Assembly: GCF_000430585.1 (NCBI RefSeq)
Contig: NZ_AUMH01000009.1
Location: 1 to 64,000 of the forward strand
Direction: 5' to 3'
From: Alicyclobacillus herbarius DSM 13609
GTDB lineage: Bacteria; Bacillota; Bacilli; Alicyclobacillales; Alicyclobacillaceae
Length of the DNA stretch: 64,000 bases
The notes below the pieces were generated by a model. That model did no database searches and had not been told where the DNA came from. It saw only the letters and a program-made list of their open reading frames with translations. Position numbers and translations under genes: made by a program. Every line of letters begins with the position of its first letter. Position 1 is the stretch's first letter. Positions 8,045-16,018 of this stretch are shown piece by piece.

Positions 8045-9013
8045 CTACGGCGCACGCACGGGGGTTTTTGCTGGTTGCCCATTCAGCACCGCCAACAGGT
8101 TGTCTACGGCCAGATGGGCCATCGCGAGGCGCGTGTCAATACTCGCGGATCCGATGTGCGGCAGCAGCACTACGTTATCCAACTGCATGAGCGGATGGTC
8201 TAACGAAAGCGGTTCCTCCTGGAATACATCCAATCCGGCGGCAAAGATCTGCCGATTCGTCAATGCCTCCACCAAGGCGGCTTCATCGACAATCGGTCCG
8301 CGCGCCGTATTGACGAACACGGCATTCGGCTTCATGCGGCGAAAAGCGTCTCGATTGAACATCCCCCGCGTCTCTGGCGTCAAAGGGGCCAAGGCGACCA
8401 CAAAATCAGCCTGCGCCAAGAGCTCTTCAAAGCTACAATAGGTCGCCCCATACGCTTCTTCCGCATGCGGCCGGCGGTGTCGGTTGGTATACAGGATGCG
8501 CATACCAAAACCTTGCGCCCGGCGCGCCACCGCCTCGCCAATCCGGCCCATGCCGACGATGCCCAAGCATTTTCCATATACGTCCACCCCAGTATAGGCC
8601 ATCAGGCTCCAGGCCCGCCACTCACCTTGGCGCAGGCTCCGTTCTGCGTCCAATAGGCGCCTGGCGGCCGCCATCAGTAGGGCAAACGTTAAATCCGCGG
8701 TCGTCTCGGTCAATACATCCGGAGTGTTCGTCACGTAGATGCCGCGCCGCTCTGCCTCCCCGATATCGATGTTGTCATATCCCACCGCCAGGTTGGCAAT
8801 GACCTTCAGTTGCGGCCCAGCCGCATCCATCACCTCGGCATCAATTTTATCCGTAAGCAGGCTCAAAATTCCGTCTACACCTTGAACACGCGCGAGCAAT
8901 TCGGATTTCGGAACGGGCACGTCTTCGTTCGGGTAGAATGAGAGTCGAACGGCCGTGGACAGGCGCGTCAAAACCTCTTCCGGCAGGCGACGGGTCACGT
9001 AGACACTTGGCAA
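8045..9013 (-). CDS. D-2-hydroxyacid dehydrogenase (glyoxylate/hydroxypyruvate reductase type)
   Basis: NAD(P)-dependent oxidoreductase of 322 residues, probably reducing glyoxylate or hydroxypyruvate; the exact substrate is inferred from family resemblance. The nucleotide-binding motif GMGRIGEAVARRAQGFGM is near residue 153. The catalytic Arg lies in VNTARGPIVDEAAL, the Glu in FQEEPL, and the His in LLPHIGSA. The TTG start has AAGGAGG upstream. It is convergent with the dipeptidase gene and divergent from RNase Z. Confidence 0.88.
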   Translation of the reverse strand: MPSVYVTRRLPEEVLTRLSTAVRLSFYPNEDVPVPKSELLARVQGVDGILSLLTDKIDAEVMDAAGPQLKVIANLAVGYDNIDIGEAERRGIYVTNTPDVLTETTADLTFALLMAAARRLLDAERSLRQGEWRAWSLMAYTGVDVYGKCLGIVGMGRIGEAVARRAQGFGMRILYTNRHRRPHAEEAYGATYCSFEELLAQADFVVALAPLTPETRGMFNRDAFRRMKPNAVFVNTARGPIVDEAALVEALTNRQIFAAGLDVFQEEPLSLDHPLMQLDNVVLLPHIGSASIDTRLAMAHLAVDNLLAVLNGQPAKTPVRAP

Positions 9014-9091
9014 TTTTTCGTGCCTCCTTTTCGGATTTGTATGACTCCGTCAAGAAACCTTAGAATTTACGGCGGCATTGGAGGAATGGAC

Positions 9092-10018
9092 ATGCACATC
9101 TACTTTCTCGGCACCGGGGCGGGGATTCCCAGTAAGCGGCGGAATGTGACGTCCATCTGTCTCCGCCTCGAACCTAAACTTGGACAAATTTGGATGTTTG
9201 ACTGTGGCGAAGGGACTCAGCACCGCGTCCTGGAGAGTCCCATCCGCCTGGCGAAACTGACGAGGGTATTCATCACCCATCTGCACGGGGATCATCTCTA
9301 CGGCCTACCCGGGCTTTTGTCCAGCCGGTCTTTCCAGGCCCCTGACCGTCCGCTTTGCCTCTATGGCCCTCCGGGTCTCGAACGCTACCTGGAAGTGAGC
9401 CTTAAGAGCAGCGGCACCCACCTGACCTATCCCTTGCAGGTGGTTGAGCTAAAGAATGGACAAACGCTGACCGTAGACGGGTTTACAATTCACGTCCAAC
9501 CCCTCCAACATGGCCTGCCCTGCTTCGGATACCGGATTGAAGAACCGCCCCGGCCAGGACGACTGCGCCATGACAAGCTCGAAGCCCTGAACATCCCTCC
9601 CGGACCAGTTTATAAAGAGCTCAAACAGGGTAAAACCGTCACCTTGCCTGACGGGCGCGCCATCAATGGCAAGGAGTTTGTCGATCCGCCCATACCCGGC
9701 CGCGTCGTCGCCCTTCTCGGGGACACAAGCCCTTGTTCCCAGGCGGATGAATTGGCCGCCCATGCGGATGTCCTCATCCATGAAGCGACGTACGATGCCC
9801 GCGACGCCGCCCTAGCGCACATGCATCAGCATAGCACGAACCTGGATGCGGCCAGGCTGGCAAAACGAGCGCGGGTGAAACGGTTGATTCTCACCCATCT
9901 CAGCTCCCGCTATGACGAACGTGCCGAGCAGCGACTACTCGAAGACGCGCGGGCGATTTTCCCCGCGACCGAACTCGCCTCGGACCTCTCCGAATTCGCC
10001 GTGGAATTCACCCACTAG
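9092..10018 (+). CDS. rnz: Ribonuclease Z (tRNA 3'-processing endonuclease)
   Basis: Trims the 3' trailer of tRNA precursors. The 308-residue metallo-beta-lactamase fold protein has the zinc motif THLHGDH at residues 62-68, GDTS with a metal-binding Asp, and a distal HEATYDARDAALA segment. The long insertion between them is the flexible exosite arm. ATG at 9092 is chosen because GGAGG lies 7 bases upstream; the ATG six bases earlier is too close to that site. Length matches the B. subtilis enzyme. Confidence 0.93.
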   Translation: MHIYFLGTGAGIPSKRRNVTSICLRLEPKLGQIWMFDCGEGTQHRVLESPIRLAKLTRVFITHLHGDHLYGLPGLLSSRSFQAPDRPLCLYGPPGLERYLEVSLKSSGTHLTYPLQVVELKNGQTLTVDGFTIHVQPLQHGLPCFGYRIEEPPRPGRLRHDKLEALNIPPGPVYKELKQGKTVTLPDGRAINGKEFVDPPIPGRVVALLGDTSPCSQADELAAHADVLIHEATYDARDAALAHMHQHSTNLDAARLAKRARVKRLILTHLSSRYDERAEQRLLEDARAIFPATELASDLSEFAVEFTH

Positions 10019-10020
10019 CG

Positions 10021-10686
10021 TCAGCGCGGCGGAACCATCCCCCGGCGAACACGCGACCGAATGGTCCGATAGTAGTCGTCGGTCGTAGGGCCGGTCCCCA
10101 ACCACTCCGGGTCGTCCCGAAAACGCTGCTCGCGCCAAGGGTCCCCGTACAGGTGGTATCCGTATTGCTCCCAAAAGCCAGGCTTATCCTGGGTCAGAAA
10201 CTCAATCCCGCGCACCCACTTGACACTCTTCCAGAAATACAAATGGGGGACGACGAGCCGCAGGGGCCAACCGTGCTCCGGAGTAAGTTCGCGTCCCTCG
10301 TGGCGGTAGGCAAACAGTACATCATTCTGGAGCAAGTCGTCCAACGTGAGATTAGCCGTGTACCCCTGTTCCCCGTGAACCAAGACGTACTCTGCGGACG
10401 GGTCCACGTCGACCAACCGCATCACGTCGCGAAAGGCCACTCCCTCCCACCGGTTATCGTAGCGCGACCAATGGGTGACGCAATGGATATCCGATACAGA
10501 CTCTGTCTTCGGCAGTGCCAGAAATTCAGACCAAGTCAACCGTTTGGGCGCCTTCACACAGCCAAAGATGTGAAAATCCCACGTGGCCAGATCCACGTGC
10601 GGCACCTCTCCCACGTGCAAGACCGGCCACTTCTCTGTCAAAAATTGTCCTGGCGGAAGCCTGTTTGCCTGATTCGCGTTCTCCAT
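10021..10686 (-). CDS. Sulfite-oxidase-like molybdopterin oxidoreductase, cytoplasmic
   Basis: A 221-residue protein of the sulfite oxidase/YedY molybdopterin-binding superfamily, similar in size to Bacillus YuiH. The molybdenum-coordinating cysteine is in DIHCVTHWSRYDNRWEGV. GWPLRLVVPHLYFWKSVKWV is the conserved cofactor-binding segment near the end. No Tat signal is seen, so it is probably cytoplasmic; the substrate is unknown. ATG at 10686 is preferred, with GGGAGGC 7 bases upstream; a GTG at 10758 is an alternative. It ends two bases from rnz on the opposite strand. Confidence 0.82.
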   Translation of the reverse strand: MENANQANRLPPGQFLTEKWPVLHVGEVPHVDLATWDFHIFGCVKAPKRLTWSEFLALPKTESVSDIHCVTHWSRYDNRWEGVAFRDVMRLVDVDPSAEYVLVHGEQGYTANLTLDDLLQNDVLFAYRHEGRELTPEHGWPLRLVVPHLYFWKSVKWVRGIEFLTQDKPGFWEQYGYHLYGDPWREQRFRDDPEWLGTGPTTDDYYRTIRSRVRRGMVPPR

Positions 10687-10854
10687 GCCGCTTGCCTCCC
10701 CAAGAATGATCAATCCGTGGCTAGACCTCACCGGTACGTATGCGCGCGATACGTCCACGCCTGGCCTCTGGCGTAGATTTCCTGTTGCCCCCGTTCACGT
10801 GTCGTGATCGTCATCTAGGATTTCAACATTCAATGAGGCCAGGAGGCGAACCGT

Positions 10855-11502
10855 ATGCACTGGTTTACAACTCTCGGGGACTCCATCACCGCCGGTGAGG
10901 CAGCCACATCCCCAAGCAAAGCATACCCTGCATTGACCGCCACGCTGCTGAGTCAGACCGGCCATCCAACATCCGGCCACGTGCTTGCAGAACCCGGATG
11001 GACAAGTGCCTCCCTGGCCGCCGCTGTCATGGATAATCCACCAGATCCACTCGCGCAGTCTGCCTCAGTCATCATCTGGGTAGGGGGCGATGACTTGGCC
11101 TACGCCGGATTGCGTCTGCTTCAAGGGGCTCCGCGTACAGTCGTAGCGGCATCGCTTCGCACCTATGCACTTCACGTCAGCGTGTTGTGCCGCTACATTC
11201 ACCAGGTGAGTCAAGCGCGAATTTTCCTTTGCACACAATACAACCCGTTTCCCAACTCCCCACCCGCGGTGGAGGCCATCAGCGCGTTAAACCAAGTCAC
11301 CGCAACGGTCGCTCATCGTGCAAAGGCCGGCTTGGTGCCTGTCCATACCTGGTTTGCGGGCCGTGAGAAAGAGCTTATCGCGCATTATCGCACCGGACGG
11401 CTGGAAGACGTCCTGACCACAGCCAACCTGCCCATTCACCCAAACAATACGGGCCATCGCGTGATTGCGCAACACTTGGCTTACATCCTACGACAAGGCT
11501 AA
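10855..11502 (+). CDS. SGNH/GDSL-type hydrolase
   Basis: A 215-residue esterase-like protein. The nucleophile block is FTTLGDSITAGE (Ser10), the oxyanion residues fall in block II and WVGGDDL, and the catalytic His is in IHPNNTGHRV near the end. The Asp normally three residues before that His is replaced by Leu, so the catalytic dyad or triad may be incomplete. No signal peptide is present; the substrate is unknown. ATG follows CAGGAGGCGAACCGT. Confidence 0.8.
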   Translation: MHWFTTLGDSITAGEAATSPSKAYPALTATLLSQTGHPTSGHVLAEPGWTSASLAAAVMDNPPDPLAQSASVIIWVGGDDLAYAGLRLLQGAPRTVVAASLRTYALHVSVLCRYIHQVSQARIFLCTQYNPFPNSPPAVEAISALNQVTATVAHRAKAGLVPVHTWFAGREKELIAHYRTGRLEDVLTTANLPIHPNNTGHRVIAQHLAYILRQG

Positions 11503-11548
11503 GGCGGCCCGGCATCCCGAAAGGGATACGCCAAGCCGCCCTTGCTCC
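11503..11548. terminator. Nested hairpin after the SGNH hydrolase gene
   Basis: GGCGGC near 11505 pairs with GCCGCC near 11540, with an inner ATCCC-GAAA-GGGAT hairpin. The following bases are only mildly T-rich (CTTGCTCCTT). It lies directly past the stop and probably ends or protects the transcript. Confidence 0.45.
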
Positions 11549-11612
11549 TTGCCCCATGCGATGCCGACTGTGCTGAGTCGATGAGCCGCTGCACTCAAAA
11601 ACTCACCATTCG

Positions 11613-12947
11613 TCAATGCACGATTCGCCGAGCGCCTATGTAGTACGAAGCCCAATAACCTGAGAAGATATTCGCGATTTTCACGCCACTGCGCGGGGAC
11701 TGTGCGCTGACCATATTCCCGTCGCCGATGTAGATGCCGACATGGGATGCGCCAGCGCCGTCCGTGCTAAAGAAGACCAGGTCTCCAGGCTGCAAATTCG
11801 ATTTTGCCACCGGTTCCCCCATCCCAAATTGCGCGTAGGAGGAATGCGGCATGCTGATTCCAAAACGGTGATAGACGTACATCACCAAACCGGAACAGTC
11901 GAAGGCATTCGGCCCAGCAGCCCCCCAGACATACGGGTAGCCTACAAACGATTCTGCGTAGACCGCGATGTCGCTTCCGTTCCCAGACACAAGCGGCTGA
12001 CTCGGAGACGCTGGCTGTGAAGGCTGAGAGGATGAGCCATTCCCGCCGTCCGAAGACTGGTGATGAGGGGTCGAAGTTGTCGTTGCCGTTACCGCCGACC
12101 TCGGAGGCGCTGGCTGTGAAGGCTGGGAAGATGAGCCATTCCCGCCGTCCGAAGACTGGTGATGAGGGGTTGAAGTTGTTGTTGCCGTTGCCGCCGACTC
12201 AGCGGCTGTCCGCTGCGCTTCCTGCTTCAACGCGTTAATTTCATCTTTCGTCGAGCTGATTTGATTTTGCAGTTGAGCCTGGCGCAACTTTTGCCAATCC
12301 AACCCACGGCTCACCATCAACAACGACTTCTTCTGCTGGTTTTGCAAGGCCACATTCTTGTCGCGCAACTGTTGCAACTGTTGTACTTTGGCGCTCAACT
12401 CCCGGAAGGAAGCCTCTTGCTCGCGTTCTTGAGCCTGTAGTTGAACCTGTAGTTGAGCTACCTGGTCGGCCAGTTGCTTTTCGCTCTGAGATACCTGCGA
12501 AAGCGCCTGCAGACGAGTCAACAAATCGTCCCAGGAGGTGGACTTGAACAGCACCTCTAAATACGGAACCTGTCCGTACTCATAGGCACCCCGCAGTATC
12601 TCTTGCAACTTTTTCTTATCTTCTGTGAGTTGTTTCTTGTTTTCGGTAATTTGGTCCATCAAGCGATCCAATTTTGCGCGGGTCTCATCGACCTGCTTCT
12701 GATTCTCTTCAATCTGCTGATTCATCGAGTCAATGTTCGCTTGATATTTGTCAATCTGACTTTGAATCGTATTCGCTTTTTGCTGTTGACGGATAATTTC
12801 ACTGGATACCTGGCTGGCCTGAGACTGCAACTGGTTGAGTCGCTGCTGCTTTTCGCTCAAGGTGTCCGCCTTGACCTGCGGGATGAGTGCCGACACCGCA
12901 ACCAGGGCACCGCTCACGGAAACCATCAGCTGTTTGCGTAACCGCAA
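11613..12947 (-). CDS. Secreted NlpC/P60 peptidoglycan endopeptidase with coiled-coil domain
   Basis: A cell-wall hydrolase predicted to cleave stem peptides. From the TTG at 12947 (AAGGGG 8 bases upstream) the order is: a signal peptide ending near residue 27 (PQVKA), a long coiled coil rich in Q/E/K to about residue 250 (as in CwlO and PcsB), a low-complexity Ser/Gly/Thr/Pro linker, and an NlpC/P60 domain with Cys in NAFDCSGLVMYVY and His in GASHVGIYIG. The linker contains a perfect-frame 33-residue duplication. CwlO-type enzymes are usually controlled by FtsEX; none is in this window. Confidence 0.9.
   Translation of the reverse strand: MRLRKQLMVSVSGALVAVSALIPQVKADTLSEKQQRLNQLQSQASQVSSEIIRQQQKANTIQSQIDKYQANIDSMNQQIEENQKQVDETRAKLDRLMDQITENKKQLTEDKKKLQEILRGAYEYGQVPYLEVLFKSTSWDDLLTRLQALSQVSQSEKQLADQVAQLQVQLQAQEREQEASFRELSAKVQQLQQLRDKNVALQNQQKKSLLMVSRGLDWQKLRQAQLQNQISSTKDEINALKQEAQRTAAESAATATTTSTPHHQSSDGGNGSSSQPSQPAPPRSAVTATTTSTPHHQSSDGGNGSSSQPSQPASPSQPLVSGNGSDIAVYAESFVGYPYVWGAAGPNAFDCSGLVMYVYHRFGISMPHSSYAQFGMGEPVAKSNLQPGDLVFFSTDGAGASHVGIYIGDGNMVSAQSPRSGVKIANIFSGYWASYYIGARRIVH
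12001..12198. repeat. 99-bp tandem duplication in the NlpC/P60 linker
   Basis: Bases 12001-12099 and 12100-12198 are near-identical copies, differing at roughly ten positions. The period of 99 keeps the reading frame and gives two 33-residue repeats (TSTPHHQSSDGGNGSSSQPS and flanks). The low divergence suggests a fairly recent event. Confidence 0.9.
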
Positions 12948-13344
12948 GACGCCAACCCCTTCTCCCAAGATTCCACCACAACCGGTAGTGGTACGAAATG
13001 AATTGGTTCCTTCACGTGACTCGCAAACCTACCAAAGCGAGCAAATTGGGATACCAGGGATATGGTTTCGACGTAAGTCGAGAAATTCCTCCTGCGACCG
13101 TCGGGAATTTCAAAGTGTCTCGGTTTCGTCATCGAAATCGACAAATCGGGACAGTAAAAATGGTGATCTCCATGAGGCACACGAGTGTCGAACGATACAA
13201 CCGGGATGATAATGAAACCGCCCGGAGGATAGTTGGGACCTTAGAAGACATCCGCATGCTGATGTCAACTTGCGCCCAAACCATTCCCCACAAAGCCGCA
13301 TACACTAACGTATCCTGAGCCCCACACGCGGAGGTGTCGCGCGA
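12948..13344. other. 397-bp intergenic region with no recognised gene
   Basis: Divergent region between the NlpC/P60 gene and sigK. A small inverted repeat, GAAATTCC...GGAATTTC, lies around 13081-13110. An open frame at 12998-13318 (plus) has no good ribosome site and no recognisable product. The sigK ribosome site is at the right end. Confidence 0.5.
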
Positions 13345-14085
13345 TTGCTATCGTTGGCCTATACCGCCCTTTCGCTTCTGCGTGACCTGACCCTGGTGAC
13401 GGGATACGTCAACCAGTCATTCCCACAACCGTTGTCCAAAGAAGAGGAACAAGCCTATTTCGAGCGGTGGCAACAGGGAGACCGTGAGGCCTACCAGACT
13501 CTCATCGAACACAACCTGCGCCTGGTGGCCCATGTCGCCAAGAAGTTCGACTCCTCCGGAATCGATCACGATGATTTAATCTCCATCGGTACGGTTGGCC
13601 TGATTAAGGCAGTTGAGACGTATCAACCGGCCAAAGGAACCAAGTTTGCAACATACGCGGCGCGCTGTATTCAAAACGAAATCCTAATGCAGTTGCGCGC
13701 ACTCAAAAAAACCCGTAAAGATGTATCCCTTTACAGCCCCATTGGCACGGACAAAGAAGGGAACGAAATTACAATTTCAGATGTTTTAGGGTCCGAACCG
13801 GATGAGACGGAAGAAGAAGTAAATAAACGGATCGAAATCCGGAACATGATGAAGTTGATGGATATTCTCGACGAGCGGGAGCGGAAAGTGATTGAACTCC
13901 GGTTCGCGCTCGCGGACGGGCGCGAATGGACACAAAATGAGGTCGCGGAGGAACTGGGCATCTCCCGGTCGTATGTCTCCCGTCTAGAAAAAAGGGCGCT
14001 CCTGAAGATGTTTCATCAGGCCTTTACAGGTCAACGCAAACGGCGACCTTTTGTCTATCGGCCACCCTCGGACGGGACGCGCTAA
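13345..14085 (+). CDS. sigK: Sporulation sigma factor K precursor (pro-sigma-K)
   Basis: Late mother-cell sigma factor of sporulation, made as an inactive membrane-associated precursor. Residues 1-21 form the hydrophobic pro-sequence; the mature part begins near VNQSFPQPLSKEEE, as in Bacillus. Region 2 contains EHNLRLVAHVAKKF and DLISIGTVGLIKAVETY; region 4 contains TQNEVAEELGISRSYVSRLEKRAL. The 246-residue gene is continuous, with no skin-type insertion. The TTG start has GGAGG about 10 bases upstream. SpoIVFB-type processing is known for the family but no protease gene is here. Confidence 0.95.
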   Translation: MLSLAYTALSLLRDLTLVTGYVNQSFPQPLSKEEEQAYFERWQQGDREAYQTLIEHNLRLVAHVAKKFDSSGIDHDDLISIGTVGLIKAVETYQPAKGTKFATYAARCIQNEILMQLRALKKTRKDVSLYSPIGTDKEGNEITISDVLGSEPDETEEEVNKRIEIRNMMKLMDILDERERKVIELRFALADGREWTQNEVAEELGISRSYVSRLEKRALLKMFHQAFTGQRKRRPFVYRPPSDGTR

Positions 14086-14292
14086 CGGAGCATACGTCTG
14101 TCCAGTGGGCTGTCCCCAGCCCTATCGTGAGATGGGAAGGAGACAGCCTCCCTCCCTTAAGAACGCGAAATCCTCGGCGGGTTTGACGTTACCCTCATTC
14201 ATGAACCACGGGCTGCCGTTGTTCACGTTGATAATCTACTCCGCAACAGTTAAAATGCGTGTTTACTAAGTGGCGTTTCATTCGGTGTTTGT

Positions 14293-15000
14293 TTAACAAA
14301 GGTCAATCAACAGAAAATGTGCACCCGCATCGGTTTGAATGTTCAATTCGGTGGTATCTGTAATCCGCGCGGAGTCCCGTTTTTTTAAAGGTATGTTCTG
14401 ATTTAATGTCAGGTCTCCCTCAATGACAAACAGGAAGATTCTCCGATTTGGCTCTTGACGATACGTCAGTGCCTTAGCTGCTTCTAATTCCGAGAGATAC
14501 ATGGTCATGTCTTGATGGATATAAGCCACGTTTTCCCCTAACGAACGGTTCGACACGATGGGTAATAAGGCATTTTTCATTTTTGCTTCATCGTAAGCGA
14601 TTTGTTCATAGGAAGGGGTCAATCCTCTTTCATTCGGTTCAAACCAAAGTTGCAAAAAGTTCACTTCTTCGGTGGCCGACGGGTTCATTTCGGAATGCAC
14701 GACTCCAGTGCCCGCGCTCATGCGTTGAATGTCCCCGCACTTGATGACTTCGGTCGTTCCCGTGCTGTCTTGGTGTTGCAATTGCCCTTTTAATACAATC
14801 GACACGATTTCCATTTCGCGATGCGGATGCGGTCCAAATCCAGTTTCCGGAGCCACCGTATCGTCATTCAGTACACGCATGGGTCCGAAACGCGTATTGT
14901 TGGGATCATAATAATTCGCGAACGAAAAGCTATGGTATGTCTTTAACCATCCATGATCGGCCGCAAAACGGGACTCTGCCGGATACACTTTGATCATCAT
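14293..15000 (-). CDS. Pirin-family bicupin protein
   Basis: A 235-residue cupin similar to YhhW/YhaK-type pirins, some of which have quercetin dioxygenase activity; the cellular role is usually unknown. The metal-binding cluster is GFGPHPHREMEIV, then VHSEMNPS. The second half holds a degenerate cupin. ATGATG starts follow GGGAGG. Its base composition is visibly more A/T-rich (about 45 percent GC over a sampled line) than its neighbours, which may indicate transfer. It stands alone between sigK and the surface-polysaccharide genes. Confidence 0.85.
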   Translation of the reverse strand: MMIKVYPAESRFAADHGWLKTYHSFSFANYYDPNNTRFGPMRVLNDDTVAPETGFGPHPHREMEIVSIVLKGQLQHQDSTGTTEVIKCGDIQRMSAGTGVVHSEMNPSATEEVNFLQLWFEPNERGLTPSYEQIAYDEAKMKNALLPIVSNRSLGENVAYIHQDMTMYLSELEAAKALTYRQEPNRRIFLFVIEGDLTLNQNIPLKKRDSARITDTTELNIQTDAGAHFLLIDLC

Positions 15001-15195
15001 CCGTAACCTCCCAACAACACAACTATAGCACCTAGCGCAATCAACTCGTTACGAGCCTACATCGAATCTACCCGTGTTGATTCACGACGCTGTTATCAAG
15101 ACATGCGAGCGGGCCACAAAAACGCGGATGCAAGCCGTCAACGGGCGTCGAGTCCATCGACGCCTGTGCGCTGCGAGGCTTGTTGCGTACAATGG

Positions 15196-16002
15196 TCATA
15201 CATAGTCCATGAGACGGTGGCGAAACTGCATGTGCACCGTGGCCCCCAGCATAAAGACGACGGCTACAAATAGCCAGAAATAAAGGGTGTATTTCCAATG
15301 CATAACCGGATACCAGCATGTCCCCAAGAGAGCAGCTCGGTAGCCCTCCACGACATAATCGAGCGGATTGAGCAACATGACTTTATGAAGCAAACCCGGC
15401 AGCCCATCCGACGGCCACAACAAAGGCGTGAAATACAGGAGTACCCGCAAGATGGACTGAACAATCTGCTGAACGTCACGCACGACGGTGGCCAGGGTGG
15501 CCGTCAGCAGAGACAGAGACACCAGTAGCATGACCAAGGAAAACATAAAGTAGACCAGTTGTAGCACGTACAGTGTCGGCGCGTGTCCGGTCGCCGTAAA
15601 GATGACCAGGACAATGCCGAGCAAAATCCAATGCTGATATAGATTCTTCACGATGACAAACGTAGGCACAACGCTAATTGGAAAACTCATTCGCGCCACG
15701 GTCTGCAGCCGCGAATGCAGGGCCCGCGTTCCTTGCCCCAACGCCGCGTTAAAGAAGAACCAAGCCACCATGCCGGACAACATCCAGACGAAATAAGGCA
15801 CATTATCCACGCTGTGCCCGCGGCGGATGCCGATGCCAAACACAAACCAATAAATACCAATTTGAATCAGCGGGTTGATAACTTCCCAGAGAACACCCAG
15901 ATACGCGTTCATATGCTCGGTCTTGAATTCAAAACTGGACAGGCGGCGAATCAAGTACAAGTTGCCAAGATGCTCGCGAAGCACCGCAACAGATGACCAC
16001 AC
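15196..16002 (-). CDS. ABC-2 type permease, TagG/KpsM-like polysaccharide exporter subunit
   Basis: A 268-residue membrane protein with six hydrophobic segments. The N-terminal RRLSSFEFKTEHMNAYLGVLWEVINPLIQIGIYWFVF and the C-terminal LNPLDYVVEGYR are typical of TagG, the channel subunit exporting teichoic acid. The GTG start at 16002 is chosen because the usual family length begins there; GAAGGA lies about 12 bases upstream. It starts 17 bases after the stop of the glycosyltransferase gene, so the two are one operon. The partner ATPase (TagH type) is not adjacent and must be encoded elsewhere. Confidence 0.85.
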   Translation of the reverse strand: MWSSVAVLREHLGNLYLIRRLSSFEFKTEHMNAYLGVLWEVINPLIQIGIYWFVFGIGIRRGHSVDNVPYFVWMLSGMVAWFFFNAALGQGTRALHSRLQTVARMSFPISVVPTFVIVKNLYQHWILLGIVLVIFTATGHAPTLYVLQLVYFMFSLVMLLVSLSLLTATLATVVRDVQQIVQSILRVLLYFTPLLWPSDGLPGLLHKVMLLNPLDYVVEGYRAALLGTCWYPVMHWKYTLYFWLFVAVVFMLGATVHMQFRHRLMDYV

Positions 16003-16018
16003 GTCTCGTTCACTTCCT

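Noticed and set aside
13345-14085. sigK interrupted by a skin-like element
   Set aside because: The frame is continuous from pro-sequence to region 4.
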